A DNA stretch of 6,927 bases from an uncultured Prevotellaceae bacterium. Its GTDB lineage: Bacteria > Bacteroidota > Bacteroidia > Bacteroidales > Muribaculaceae. Within the stretch, counting starts at the first letter, position 1, and every line of letters begins with the position of its first letter. The stretch covers positions 1 to 6,927 of the forward strand of contig CALAVD010000224.1 of assembly GCA_937892085.1 (NCBI GenBank). Reading direction: 5' to 3'. The notes under the pieces were generated by a model. It was given only the letters and a program-made list of their open reading frames with translations, did not search any database and had not been told where the DNA came from. A program made the position numbers and the translations under genes. This document shows, piece by piece, positions 1 to 4,940 of this stretch.

Positions 1-656
1 ACAACATGATCACCATCAACGGACAGAAGATGGGCAAGTCGCTGGGCAACTTCATCACCCTCGAGGAGTTCTTCACTGGCAGTCATGAGATGCTGGAGCA
101 AGCCTACACGCCCATGACCATACGCTTCTTCATCCTGCAGGCGCACTACCGCGGCACTGTAGATTTCTCTAATGCCGCTCTGCAAGCCGCCGAGAAGGCC
201 TACGAGCGAATGATGGACGGATGGCATCGACTGGGCGAGCTGAAAGCCAGCGACACCTCGAGTATCACCCTCGACGACTATGACGCACGCTGCGCCGAGG
301 CGATGAACGACGACCTCAACACCGCGCAGGTCATCGCCATTCTCTTCGACGCCTGCAAGGTCATTAATCAGGTGAACGACGGCAACGCCACACTCACGCA
401 GCAAGATATCGACACCCTTAAAGCCACGTTCCAGACTTATCTCTTCGACGTGCTGGGAGTGCGCGACGATGCTGCCGGAGGCGATAATGTGAACCTGGAG
501 CCTTACAAGAAGGCTGTGGACCTGCTGCTCGAGATGCGCAAGAGCGCCAAGGCCAACAAGGACTGGGCAACCAGTGACCTCATTCGCGACCGCCTCAACG
601 AAGCCGGTTTCGACGTGAAAGACACCAAAGACGGCTTCGAGTGGAAAGTACGGTAA
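1..656 (+). CDS. cysS: Cysteinyl-tRNA synthetase, C-terminal part (5' end outside window)
   Basis: This class I aminoacyl-tRNA synthetase charges tRNA-Cys with cysteine in the cytoplasm. The frame is open from the left edge, so the ATG at position 6 is an internal methionine and not the start. The visible part begins at the catalytic loop: KMGKSLGN lies at residues 8-15 counted from that methionine and corresponds to the family KMSKS signature. It is followed by QAYTPMTIRFFILQAHYRG and VDFSNAAL, typical of CysRS. Next comes the helical DALR-type anticodon-binding region, which carries the conserved MNDDLNTAQ block, and then the C-terminal segment ending in GFEWKVR. A full CysRS is about 460-490 residues, so the Rossmann-fold catalytic core with its HIGH motif and zinc ligands is missing only because of the window edge. 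The second loop residue is Gly instead of Ser, which from memory is usual in Bacteroidetes. The next gene starts 67 nt downstream on the same strand. Confidence 0.97.
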   Translation, partial: NMITINGQKMGKSLGNFITLEEFFTGSHEMLEQAYTPMTIRFFILQAHYRGTVDFSNAALQAAEKAYERMMDGWHRLGELKASDTSSITLDDYDARCAEAMNDDLNTAQVIAILFDACKVINQVNDGNATLTQQDIDTLKATFQTYLFDVLGVRDDAAGGDNVNLEPYKKAVDLLLEMRKSAKANKDWATSDLIRDRLNEAGFDVKDTKDGFEWKVR

Positions 657-658
657 TA

Positions 659-720
659 GTTAAGGGTTAAGAGCCACTATCAACTGAAAAAACTGTGAAC
701 TGTGAACTATTAACTATAAA
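659..720 (+). repeat. Heptanucleotide repeat array A, cysS-glycosyltransferase spacer
   Basis: Four head-to-tail heptamers occupy 693-720: CTGTGAA, CTGTGAA, CTATTAA, CTATAAA. A shorter pair, GTTAAGG and GTTAAGA, lies at 659-672 just after the cysS stop. The array ends three bases before the glycosyltransferase ATG at 724, so it fills the place where a ribosome binding site would be; no Shine-Dalgarno sequence is seen. Related heptamers occur at 2450-2477 and 3082-3144. The function is unknown; such A/T-rich heptamers may be neutral spacer repeats or may tune expression. Confidence 0.8.
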
Positions 721-723
721 CTA

Positions 724-1674
724 ATGTTAAGCGTCATCATACCGATCTACAACGTGCAAGACTATCTTGCACGTTGTATCGACTCGGTCTTGGCGCAAAC
801 CTATAAAGACCTTGAAATCATACTCGTGGATGACGGCAGCCACGACACCAGTGGCGACATCTGCGACGAGTATGACCTGAAATACCGACACGTCCGTGTC
901 ATTCACAAGAGCAATGGCGGGCTCAGCGACGCACGAAATGCTGGGCTTGAAATTGCCAGAGGTGAATATGTCACCTTCATCGACGCCGACGACTATGTGC
1001 ATCCACGCTTTGTCGAAGCACTGATGAAAACAATCGAAACTACTGGCGCACCGATTGCTGTGAGCTCCTGGCAGGAGATTCAAGACGGTGACACCCCACA
1101 CTCGGTTGACGTGGAGAATGCACGCTGCAAAACCTTTTCTCAGCACGATGCCATAAACACAATCTTTTATCAAGGCGAACTCAACCACTCGGCATGTAGT
1201 CGCATCTTTCAAAGGAGACTCTTCGACGACCTGCGCTTTCCCAAAGGCGCGCTCTACGAAGATCTCGCCATCATCTACCCACTGCTGTGCAAGGTCGAGA
1301 AAGTAGTGCTGCTAAAAGCGCCAATGTACTACTATGTGCACCGCAAGGGCAGCATCATCACCACCATGTCGCTGCGCCGCACGCAGGTCCTCGACCACCT
1401 CGAAGCTCTCGAGCAGCAAGTGGAGAAAGAGGCTCCGCAATACCTGCCAGCCGTGCGAAGCCGCCACCTGAGCGCATGCTTCAACATGCTACGCCTCATG
1501 CCAGCCCAGTCGCAAGAATGGCAACCCACCAAACAGCGCTGCTGGGATTATGTAAAAAATATACGGTTTTTATGCATTAAAGACCGAAATGTAAGAATAA
1601 AAAACAAGATTGCAATTTTACTATCATATTTTGGAATAGATTTCCTGATGATGATTATCAATAAAAGCAGATGA
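724..1674 (+). CDS. Family 2 glycosyltransferase (GT-A fold)
   Basis: Predicted to transfer a sugar from a nucleotide-sugar donor onto a growing envelope polysaccharide or lipid-linked glycan at the cytoplasmic face of the membrane. The 316-residue protein opens with SVIIPIYN, has the nucleotide-binding VDDGS at 35-39, NGGLSDARNAG at 64-74, and the metal-binding D-x-D as DADD at 87-90. A later YED at 178-180 fits the usual position of the catalytic-base region. The length is normal for EpsJ/WfgS-like enzymes, so it looks intact. No membrane helix is clear except a short hydrophobic stretch near the C-terminus (IAILLSYFGIDFLMMII). Acceptor and donor cannot be read from the sequence. It follows cysS by 67 nt and may be transcribed by read-through. 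Two oddities are a perfect hairpin at codons 9-19 and an abrupt change from GC-rich to AT-rich codons from about position 1550, which alters the last 40 or so residues. Confidence 0.93.
   Translation: MLSVIIPIYNVQDYLARCIDSVLAQTYKDLEIILVDDGSHDTSGDICDEYDLKYRHVRVIHKSNGGLSDARNAGLEIARGEYVTFIDADDYVHPRFVEALMKTIETTGAPIAVSSWQEIQDGDTPHSVDVENARCKTFSQHDAINTIFYQGELNHSACSRIFQRRLFDDLRFPKGALYEDLAIIYPLLCKVEKVVLLKAPMYYYVHRKGSIITTMSLRRTQVLDHLEALEQQVEKEAPQYLPAVRSRHLSACFNMLRLMPAQSQEWQPTKQRCWDYVKNIRFLCIKDRNVRIKNKIAILLSYFGIDFLMMIINKSR
748..778 (+). other. Perfect 13-bp stem-loop inside the glycosyltransferase start region
   Basis: The arm TACAACGTGCAAG at 748-760 is the exact reverse complement of 766-778, with the five-base loop ACTAT between them. 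It begins 25 bases into the coding sequence and covers codons for YNVQDYLARC. In mRNA it would be a stable hairpin close to the initiating ribosome, and in DNA it is a palindrome that could bind a protein or form a cruciform. No U-run follows, so it is not a normal terminator. Whether it is functional or a coincidence of codon choice is not known. Confidence 0.6.
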
Positions 1675-1730
1675 AAAGCCTAATATTTAATAAATAAATG
1701 TAAAAAAATCTTTACTTTGGCTTTTCATCT
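1669..1730. repeat. 12-bp perfect inverted repeat overlapping the glycosyltransferase stop
   Basis: AGATGAAAAGCC at 1669-1680 is repeated in inverse at 1719-1730 (GGCTTTTCATCT) around a 38-base A/T-rich core. The left arm contains the TGA stop at 1672-1674. ATAAAA occurs just outside both arms, at 1661-1666 and 1731-1736. This could be a long-loop transcript-end structure or a small degenerate inverted-repeat element. The loop is long for an intrinsic terminator and no U-run follows the right arm. Confidence 0.55.
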
Positions 1731-2015
1731 ATAAAATTTGCCCGTTGGTATATACTTGTTTGCACATTTTATAATTATGTGTTTAATTTGCAACCTAATT
1801 CATAGGCATAAAGGTAAAATTGTTTTAGGCTTGTTTATTTTTATACATTTGTTGTTTTTCCATGAAAAACACTTTTTTGGGTTTAGTAAATTTTAGGCTT
1901 CAAGAAAAAAACTTGAAATTATCGAGGCGGAGACGTTGATGTCCCCGCCTCGATAACGTTTATAACTATGCTCTGGCATCACATCGCCAGGTCGCCAAGC
2001 ACAGCTTGGGCGAAT
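1675..2015. other. AT-rich convergent intergenic region, no supported gene
   Basis: This 341-base stretch lies between the 3' ends of two converging genes. It holds the right arm of the inverted repeat (1719-1730), a very AT-rich central part (about 1731-1918), a GC-rich terminator-like hairpin (1919-1956), and two weaker stems at 1973-1990 (CTGGC/GCCAG) and 1993-2012 (CCAAGC/GCTTGG). A 39-codon + strand frame at 1777-1896 encodes a phenylalanine- and leucine-rich peptide, but nothing else supports it. No tRNA or recognised RNA family was seen. Confidence 0.6.
1905..1956 (-). terminator. Rho-independent terminator for the queE/N-hydrolase genes
   Basis: TTATCGAGGCGG at 1919-1930 pairs perfectly with CCGCCTCGATAA at 1945-1956. 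The stem can extend inward by three pairs (GAC with GTC) past one A-C mismatch, leaving a six-base loop GTTGAT. Read on the - strand, the stem is followed by TTTCAAG and then seven T residues (1911-1905). It lies 60 bases beyond the stop of the DNPH1-like gene. On the + strand no T-run follows, so it serves the - strand better, although it might also slow transcripts from the glycosyltransferase side. Confidence 0.7.
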
Positions 2016-2426
2016 CTAAAGTATCTTATCAAGGGTCGCAAAAACTTCTTCCTCCTTGTCGTAAGGATGGATGTGGAAATAGCTGTCGCCAGTGAGCATA
2101 GCCGAGAGGGCGCATTTCGAGGGGTTGTAGAAGATGTGAACAGGAATCTCAAAGCGCTCGGCGTAAGCCATTTCGTAGCCCACCCCTAACGAGGGACAGG
2201 TGCACTCGGCAATCACCACATCGCTCTTTCGCAGCCATGCGGTGTCCTGCTCATAGATTGCCACATCACGTTCGTGCCCCTGCTCGGTGAGGCACAAATT
2301 GGTGCCACCCACATGCTCGGTCAGCACGTGATGCCCCATGCCCTGCATGTAGCTTATCATGCGCCTGTAAAGCTCGGCATCTACCCTACCACCACGTATC
2401 GATCCCGCAAAATATATCTTTTTCAT
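2016..2426 (-). CDS. DNPH1/Rcl-like 2'-deoxynucleoside 5'-phosphate N-hydrolase
   Basis: Predicted to cut the N-glycosidic bond of deoxynucleoside 5'-monophosphates in the cytoplasm, releasing base and deoxyribose 5-phosphate. The 136-residue protein belongs to the nucleoside 2-deoxyribosyltransferase fold and resembles mammalian DNPH1 along its whole length: FAGSIRGGR at 6-14, LTEHV at 35-39, EQDTAWLRKSDVVIAE at 59-74, PSLGVGYE at 78-85, and LSAMLTG at 107-113. By alignment from memory with rat Rcl, Tyr5, Arg11, Asp61 and the nucleophile Glu85 are all present, with Ser108 near the phosphate site, so it should be active. The GSIRGGR phosphate loop favours a nucleotide over a nucleoside substrate. 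Known relatives include the hydroxymethyl-dUMP hydrolase DNPH1 and the (hydroxymethyl-)CMP hydrolase MilB; the substrate here cannot be told. It follows queE by 54 nt, with a heptamer array in the gap, and a terminator lies downstream. Confidence 0.9.
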   Translation of the reverse strand: MKKIYFAGSIRGGRVDAELYRRMISYMQGMGHHVLTEHVGGTNLCLTEQGHERDVAIYEQDTAWLRKSDVVIAECTCPSLGVGYEMAYAERFEIPVHIFYNPSKCALSAMLTGDSYFHIHPYDKEEEVFATLDKIL

Positions 2427-2449
2427 AGTAAAACCAACTTATCAAATAA

Positions 2450-2477
2450 CTGTAAACTATAAACTGTGAACTATTAA
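2450..2477 (+). repeat. Heptanucleotide repeat array B, queE to N-hydrolase gap
   Basis: Four head-to-tail heptamers, written on the + strand, are CTGTAAA, CTATAAA, CTGTGAA and CTATTAA. Two of them are identical to units of the array at 693-720. It begins 24 bases upstream of the DNPH1-like start codon and ends three bases from the queE stop, both genes being on the - strand. Thus the leader of the second gene carries the complement of these units. No promoter motif was recognised here. Confidence 0.8.
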
Positions 2478-2480
2478 TTA

Positions 2481-3071
2481 TCACCTGATTCCCAAAAACC
2501 TATGCGTCTGCAGCGACAAGCGCCATCGTGGGTGTTGCAACACTGCGGTGACGCACTGCCGGGTGTTAGCGAGCCGTTGTTGCTCGTCATCCACATAGCA
2601 TGGTTGCAGGAAGCGATGCTCGGCAATGATAAAGTTATACTGGTTCAAGTCCTGACCAGTATATACCACCTTCAACTCGTTACATCGGTCAACCACGCAC
2701 TGCATAACGTCGCCACCGGGAAATCCGAACTTTGGCGACAGCGTCACCCAGTCGATGCCAGCGGGCAAGGGACGCGTGCCGTTGGTCTCGATGGCAATCT
2801 TCTTTCCTGTGATGCGCAGCGCCTGCAAAAGCTGTTCATCGACATATAGCGACGGTTCGCCGCCTGTTAAGACGATGAGCGGCGCATTGGGATATTTCAT
2901 CACCTCGTCAACGATGGCAGGCAACGACATCATGGTGTGGCGCTCATGCTCAGTATCGCAGAAGGCACAGCGCAAGTTGCATCCGCTGAAGCGGATGAAC
3001 ACGCTGGCGATGCCGGTGTTATAACCCTCGCCCTGCAATGAGTAGAATATTTCGTTAATCGGATACAACAC
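2481..3071 (-). CDS. queE: 7-carboxy-7-deazaguanine synthase (radical SAM)
   Basis: Catalyses the radical SAM ring contraction of 6-carboxy-5,6,7,8-tetrahydropterin to 7-carboxy-7-deazaguanine (CDG), a step towards preQ0/preQ1 and queuosine in tRNA. The 196-residue protein has the family N-terminus INEIFYSLQGEG at 5-16, the 4Fe-4S cluster motif C31-x3-C35-x2-C38 followed by DT, and the SAM-binding GGEP at 70-73. ELKVVYTGQD and the C-terminal WRLSLQTHRFLGIR are also typical. All key residues are present and the length is normal. The start is GTG at 3071, with TTG as the next codon. The frame upstream hits a stop at 3101-3099 without any ATG, so initiation must be non-ATG. The leader is the heptamer array at 3082-3144. 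The usual partners queD, queC and folE are not in the window. The next gene on the strand is the DNPH1-like hydrolase, probably in the same transcript. Confidence 0.95.
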   Translation of the reverse strand: MLYPINEIFYSLQGEGYNTGIASVFIRFSGCNLRCAFCDTEHERHTMMSLPAIVDEVMKYPNAPLIVLTGGEPSLYVDEQLLQALRITGKKIAIETNGTRPLPAGIDWVTLSPKFGFPGGDVMQCVVDRCNELKVVYTGQDLNQYNFIIAEHRFLQPCYVDDEQQRLANTRQCVTAVLQHPRWRLSLQTHRFLGIR

Positions 3072-3081
3072 TAAGTTATAA

Positions 3082-3144
3082 GTGTTAAATGTTGAGTGTT
3101 AAGTGTTGAGTGTTAAGTGTTGAGTGTTAAGTGTTAAGTGTTAA
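3082..3144 (+). repeat. Heptanucleotide repeat array C, queE leader (nine units)
   Basis: Nine uninterrupted seven-base units run from 3082 to 3144: GTGTTAA, ATGTTGA, then GTGTTAA and GTGTTGA alternating twice, then three GTGTTAA. It begins 11 bases upstream of the queE GTG start, which is on the - strand. The units share the form [GC]T[AG]TNNA with those at 693-720 and 2450-2477, on the same + strand, so all three arrays look like one repeat family. Near-identical units make slippage during replication likely. Confidence 0.88.
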
Positions 3145-3151
3145 GCCTCAA

Positions 3152-3238
3152 TCTAGACTATCTAGAAATTCTAGAATATCTAGAAGTAACTGTTCAGCGA
3201 TTATATGATTGAGCATAAATCTAGAAAAACTAGAACTA
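3152..3238. repeat. Nine-base-period TCTAGA repeat array, interrupted
   Basis: TCTAGA palindromes start at 3152, 3161, 3170 and 3179, exactly nine bases apart, each followed by a variable triplet (CTA, AAT, ATA, AGT). A second block resumes at 3220 with CTAGA at 3221 and 3230, again nine bases apart. The two blocks are separated by about 32 extra bases containing a 17-nt dispersed motif (3186-3202). CTAG is usually a scarce tetramer in bacteria, so six copies in 80 bases is notable. The array lies between the acetyltransferase stop and queE. Confidence 0.8.
3186..3202 (+). repeat. Dispersed 17-nt motif, copy 1
   Basis: GTAACTGTTCAGCGATT. It lies inside the interruption of the TCTAGA array, 67 bases past the acetyltransferase stop codon. 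It matches copy 2 (3897-3913) at 16 of 17 positions and in the same direction. Confidence 0.6.
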
Positions 3239-3258
3239 AAAATAAAAACTAAAACTAA

Positions 3259-3271
3259 TAGCTATGAGCTA
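3259..3271 (-). terminator. Weak stem with T-rich tail after the acetyltransferase gene
   Basis: TAGCT at 3259-3263 pairs with AGCTA at 3267-3271 around a three-base loop, overlapping the stop codon. On the - strand the stem is followed by the T-rich ATTAGTTTTAGTTTTTATTT. Only two of the five pairs are GC, so this is at best a weak terminator. Confidence 0.25.
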
Positions 3272-3850
3272 AAACATTTTTTTGATAACTCGGCAGGGGT
3301 TGCCGGCGGCAAGGACACCGGCTGGGATGTCGTGGGTGACTACGCTGCCGGCACCTATCACTGCGCCGTCGCCAATGGTCACTCCCGGGCACACCGTGAC
3401 GTTGCCGCCCAGCCACACGTTATTGCCCACGGTGATGGGCAGCGACCACTGCTTTCCGGCATTGCGGCTCTCGGCATCGAGAGGGTGGCAGGGAGTGTAG
3501 AAGGCGCAGTTGGGTCCAATGAACACGTGGTTGCCAAAAGTCACCCGTGCCTCATCGAGAATCACCATGTTGGTGTTGGCAAAGAAGTCTTCTCCCACCT
3601 CGATATTGAAACCATAGTCGCAGAAGAATGGCTGAATGATTTTCACACGCTCGCCGGTCTTGCCGAGGATGCGCTTGATGAGCGCATCTTTCTCCTCTTG
3701 TCGCGAGGGGCGGATGTTGTTGTAGTCTCGGCACATCTCCTGAGTTTCTTGCAAGATGTCGAGAAGCACGGTGTTGCTTGCGGCATCGTAAGGGTCTCCG
3801 CTCATCATTTTCTCCAGCTCACGCCGCTGTATTTCGGTAAATTGTCTCAT
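3269..3850 (-). CDS. Hexapeptide-repeat sugar O-acetyltransferase (maltose/galactoside acetyltransferase type)
   Basis: Predicted cytoplasmic acetyl-CoA:sugar O-acetyltransferase of the LacA/Maa/NodL group, active as a trimer of left-handed beta-helices. The chosen start at 3850 gives 193 residues, the normal size. An in-frame ATG four codons earlier (3862) would add MCFF, but MRQFTEIQRRELEKMMSGDPYDA matches the usual N-terminus, with the Mac domain running to about residue 60. The hexapeptide coil spans roughly 75-180. It contains the catalytic His122 in FYTPCHPLDAESRN, the loop NNVWLGGNVTVCPGVTIGDG at 143-162, and ends IPAGVLAAGNPCRVI. All key features are intact. The natural acceptor is not identifiable; family members acetylate maltose, galactosides, oligosaccharides or coenzymes in vitro. 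The gene is isolated: 197 bases of repeats separate it from queE and 289 from the upstream gene. It is bracketed by two direct copies of a 17-nt motif. Confidence 0.92.
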   Translation of the reverse strand: MRQFTEIQRRELEKMMSGDPYDAASNTVLLDILQETQEMCRDYNNIRPSRQEEKDALIKRILGKTGERVKIIQPFFCDYGFNIEVGEDFFANTNMVILDEARVTFGNHVFIGPNCAFYTPCHPLDAESRNAGKQWSLPITVGNNVWLGGNVTVCPGVTIGDGAVIGAGSVVTHDIPAGVLAAGNPCRVIKKMF

Positions 3851-3896
3851 AAAAAAGCACACGAATTAAACTAATTTTATTAGTTCCCCGATTCCC

Positions 3897-3913
3897 GTAA
3901 CTATTCAGCGATT
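3897..3913 (+). repeat. Dispersed 17-nt motif, copy 2
   Basis: GTAACTATTCAGCGATT. It lies 47 bases upstream of the acetyltransferase start codon and differs from copy 1 at one position. With copy 1 it brackets the gene as direct repeats 711 bases apart. With copy 3 it brackets the upstream region in inverted orientation. Confidence 0.6.
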
Positions 3914-4110
3914 TTTGTTTTTAATCGCATTATTATCAAACAAACACCGGGAAAAGAGGTACAAATTAAACAAAAAATTTTTCTTTAGTAATTTTTTCTT
4001 GTTGTTTTTGTCGGGTTTTGAATAAAATGCTCACGCCCGGCAATGTTCAAGCAAGCTTGACGCCACTCTCGCTTAATCGCATTTTTGTTGTTTTTGTTTG
4101 ATAAAAGTGA

Positions 4111-4127
4111 CATCGCTAAACAGATAC
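4111..4127 (-). repeat. Dispersed 17-nt motif, copy 3 (inverted, diverged)
   Basis: Read on the - strand it is GTATCTGTTTAGCGATG, matching copy 1 at 14 of 17 positions. It lies 13 bases beyond the stop codon of the beta-barrel gene. Seven bases further inward is one arm of the 12-bp inverted repeat, so two repeat pairs are nested with the same symmetry. Confidence 0.45.
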
Positions 4128-4139
4128 CGATCCCCAGAA

Positions 4140-4853
4140 TTAGAACTTATAGGTGAGTCCGAGCATGAAGTTGTGCATCTTCTTCTTGTCGGCGACAACG
4201 ATTGGTGTGTCGTTAATCACGATGTTGCGGCTGCCGCCATAGAGGTCGAAGTTGCTGTGGGTATATCCAATGGTGAACTCCCAATTATCTTCGTATTCCA
4301 GGACCAGTTCGGCGCGTCCGTACCAGTAGCAGAACTTAGCTCCTGAATTGCTGAAATTCTCTTCGGAGGTGTCGGTGGTAGAAAAGTCGATGTCGTCAAC
4401 AATCAGCGTCTCGGTTTTGGTGTTTATTATCGTTACGGTTTTGTTGGTGGGGAAGGGCATTACTATGCCTGGCGAGAGCCTTAGCGAGAGCCCCATCTCG
4501 CCCTTGCTGAGCATCACGGCAGGTGTGGTGAATTGTAGCCCAGCCTTTACTGCCGTTTGGTAGGTTGCATCTTTGTAATCTTTGATTGTCTTTGTCGTTT
4601 GGTCAACTGCGGGGAGCTCTTTCACTACGTCGCTGCTCCTGTTGATGGGCATCATCAGTAGCAAGCCCACATTTGCACCCACATAGCGCATGGGTCGGTA
4701 TTCGATGTCGATTTCGGCATCAAACGATGGGTATAGCGAAGCTCCGAGCCTAATGCCGGCAGCTATCGTGCCGTTGTTGCTGTAGTCGATGTCGATGGCG
4801 TGAGCACTTAGTAGTGTCAATAGAGTCAAACAAGTGAAAAACAGTCTTTTCAT
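4140..4853 (-). CDS. Predicted outer-membrane beta-barrel protein, unknown function
   Basis: I do not recognise a specific family. The 237-residue protein starts MKRLFFTCLTLLTLLSAHA, a typical Sec signal peptide with probable cleavage after residue 19; Cys8 lies within the hydrophobic core and is not a lipobox. The mature part alternates polar and hydrophobic residues in stretches that look like amphipathic strands, for example TIAAGIRLGASLYP, YVGANVGLLLMM, MGLSLRLSPGIVMPF, ELVLEYEDNWEFTIGYTH and FMLGLTYKF. It ends in Phe, as outer-membrane barrels usually do. Asp/Thr/Ser-rich segments (residues 73-95 and 140-165) would be extracellular loops. The size fits a barrel of about eight to ten strands. 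The start codon follows eight A residues, the sort of A-rich leader used by Bacteroidetes. It lies 87 bases downstream of the M64 peptidase gene on the same strand, with a weak hairpin between, so co-transcription is possible but unproven. Confidence 0.75.
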   Translation of the reverse strand: MKRLFFTCLTLLTLLSAHAIDIDYSNNGTIAAGIRLGASLYPSFDAEIDIEYRPMRYVGANVGLLLMMPINRSSDVVKELPAVDQTTKTIKDYKDATYQTAVKAGLQFTTPAVMLSKGEMGLSLRLSPGIVMPFPTNKTVTIINTKTETLIVDDIDFSTTDTSEENFSNSGAKFCYWYGRAELVLEYEDNWEFTIGYTHSNFDLYGGSRNIVINDTPIVVADKKKMHNFMLGLTYKF

Positions 4854-4901
4854 TTTTTTTAGACAATTACAAACAATTAATTATCAAAATAAGCAGTTGA
4901 A

Positions 4902-4921
4902 AAATAGTCTGAATACTATTT
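4902..4921 (-). terminator. Weak hairpin after the M64 peptidase gene
   Basis: AAATAGT at 4902-4908 pairs with ACTATTT at 4915-4921 around a six-base loop. On the - strand the stem runs into five T residues. It lies 20 bases past the peptidase stop. The stem is seven pairs and mostly A-T, so it may end only part of the transcripts and let the beta-barrel gene be read through. Confidence 0.35.
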
Positions 4922-4940
4922 CCTTGTTTTATTGTCAGCT

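Larger units (their letters stand above)
3851..4139. other. Repeat-rich intergenic region upstream of the acetyltransferase
   Basis: No gene is seen in these 289 AT-rich bases. They contain two copies of the 17-nt motif in opposite directions (3897-3913 and 4111-4127). Inside those lies a 12-bp inverted repeat, TTATCAAACAAA at 3933-3944 and its complement at 4093-4104. There are also two direct repeats: TTAATCGCAT at 3921-3930 and 4073-4082, and GTTGTTTTTGT at 4001-4011 and 4087-4097. A small stem, TCAAG/CTTGA, lies near 4047-4060. The acetyltransferase promoter should lie here, but no clear Bacteroidales -7 TAnnTTTG/-33 TTTG pair was found on the - strand. Confidence 0.6.

Noticed and set aside
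27..50. KMGKS in place of KMSKS in CysRS as a lost catalytic residue
   Set aside because: Bacteroidetes CysRS, as remembered, commonly reads GQKMGKS; both lysines and the following Ser are kept.
1712..1719. TTACTTTG as a Bacteroidales -7 promoter element
   Set aside because: One mismatch to TAnnTTTG, no TTTG at the -33 distance, and it lies inside the right end of the inverted repeat with no supported gene downstream.
2016..3071. queE as part of a DNA 7-deazapurine modification (Dpd-like) island
   Set aside because: No DpdA-like transglycosylase, helicase or nuclease is visible; a housekeeping queuosine role is simpler.
3082..3238. Possible CRISPR array
   Set aside because: Units are 7 and 9 bases with no unique spacers of 30 or so bases, and no cas genes are near.
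3209..3874. Long + strand open frame covering the acetyltransferase
   Set aside because: It is the antisense of a clear hexapeptide acetyltransferase gene; its product has no recognisable domain and begins in repeat DNA.
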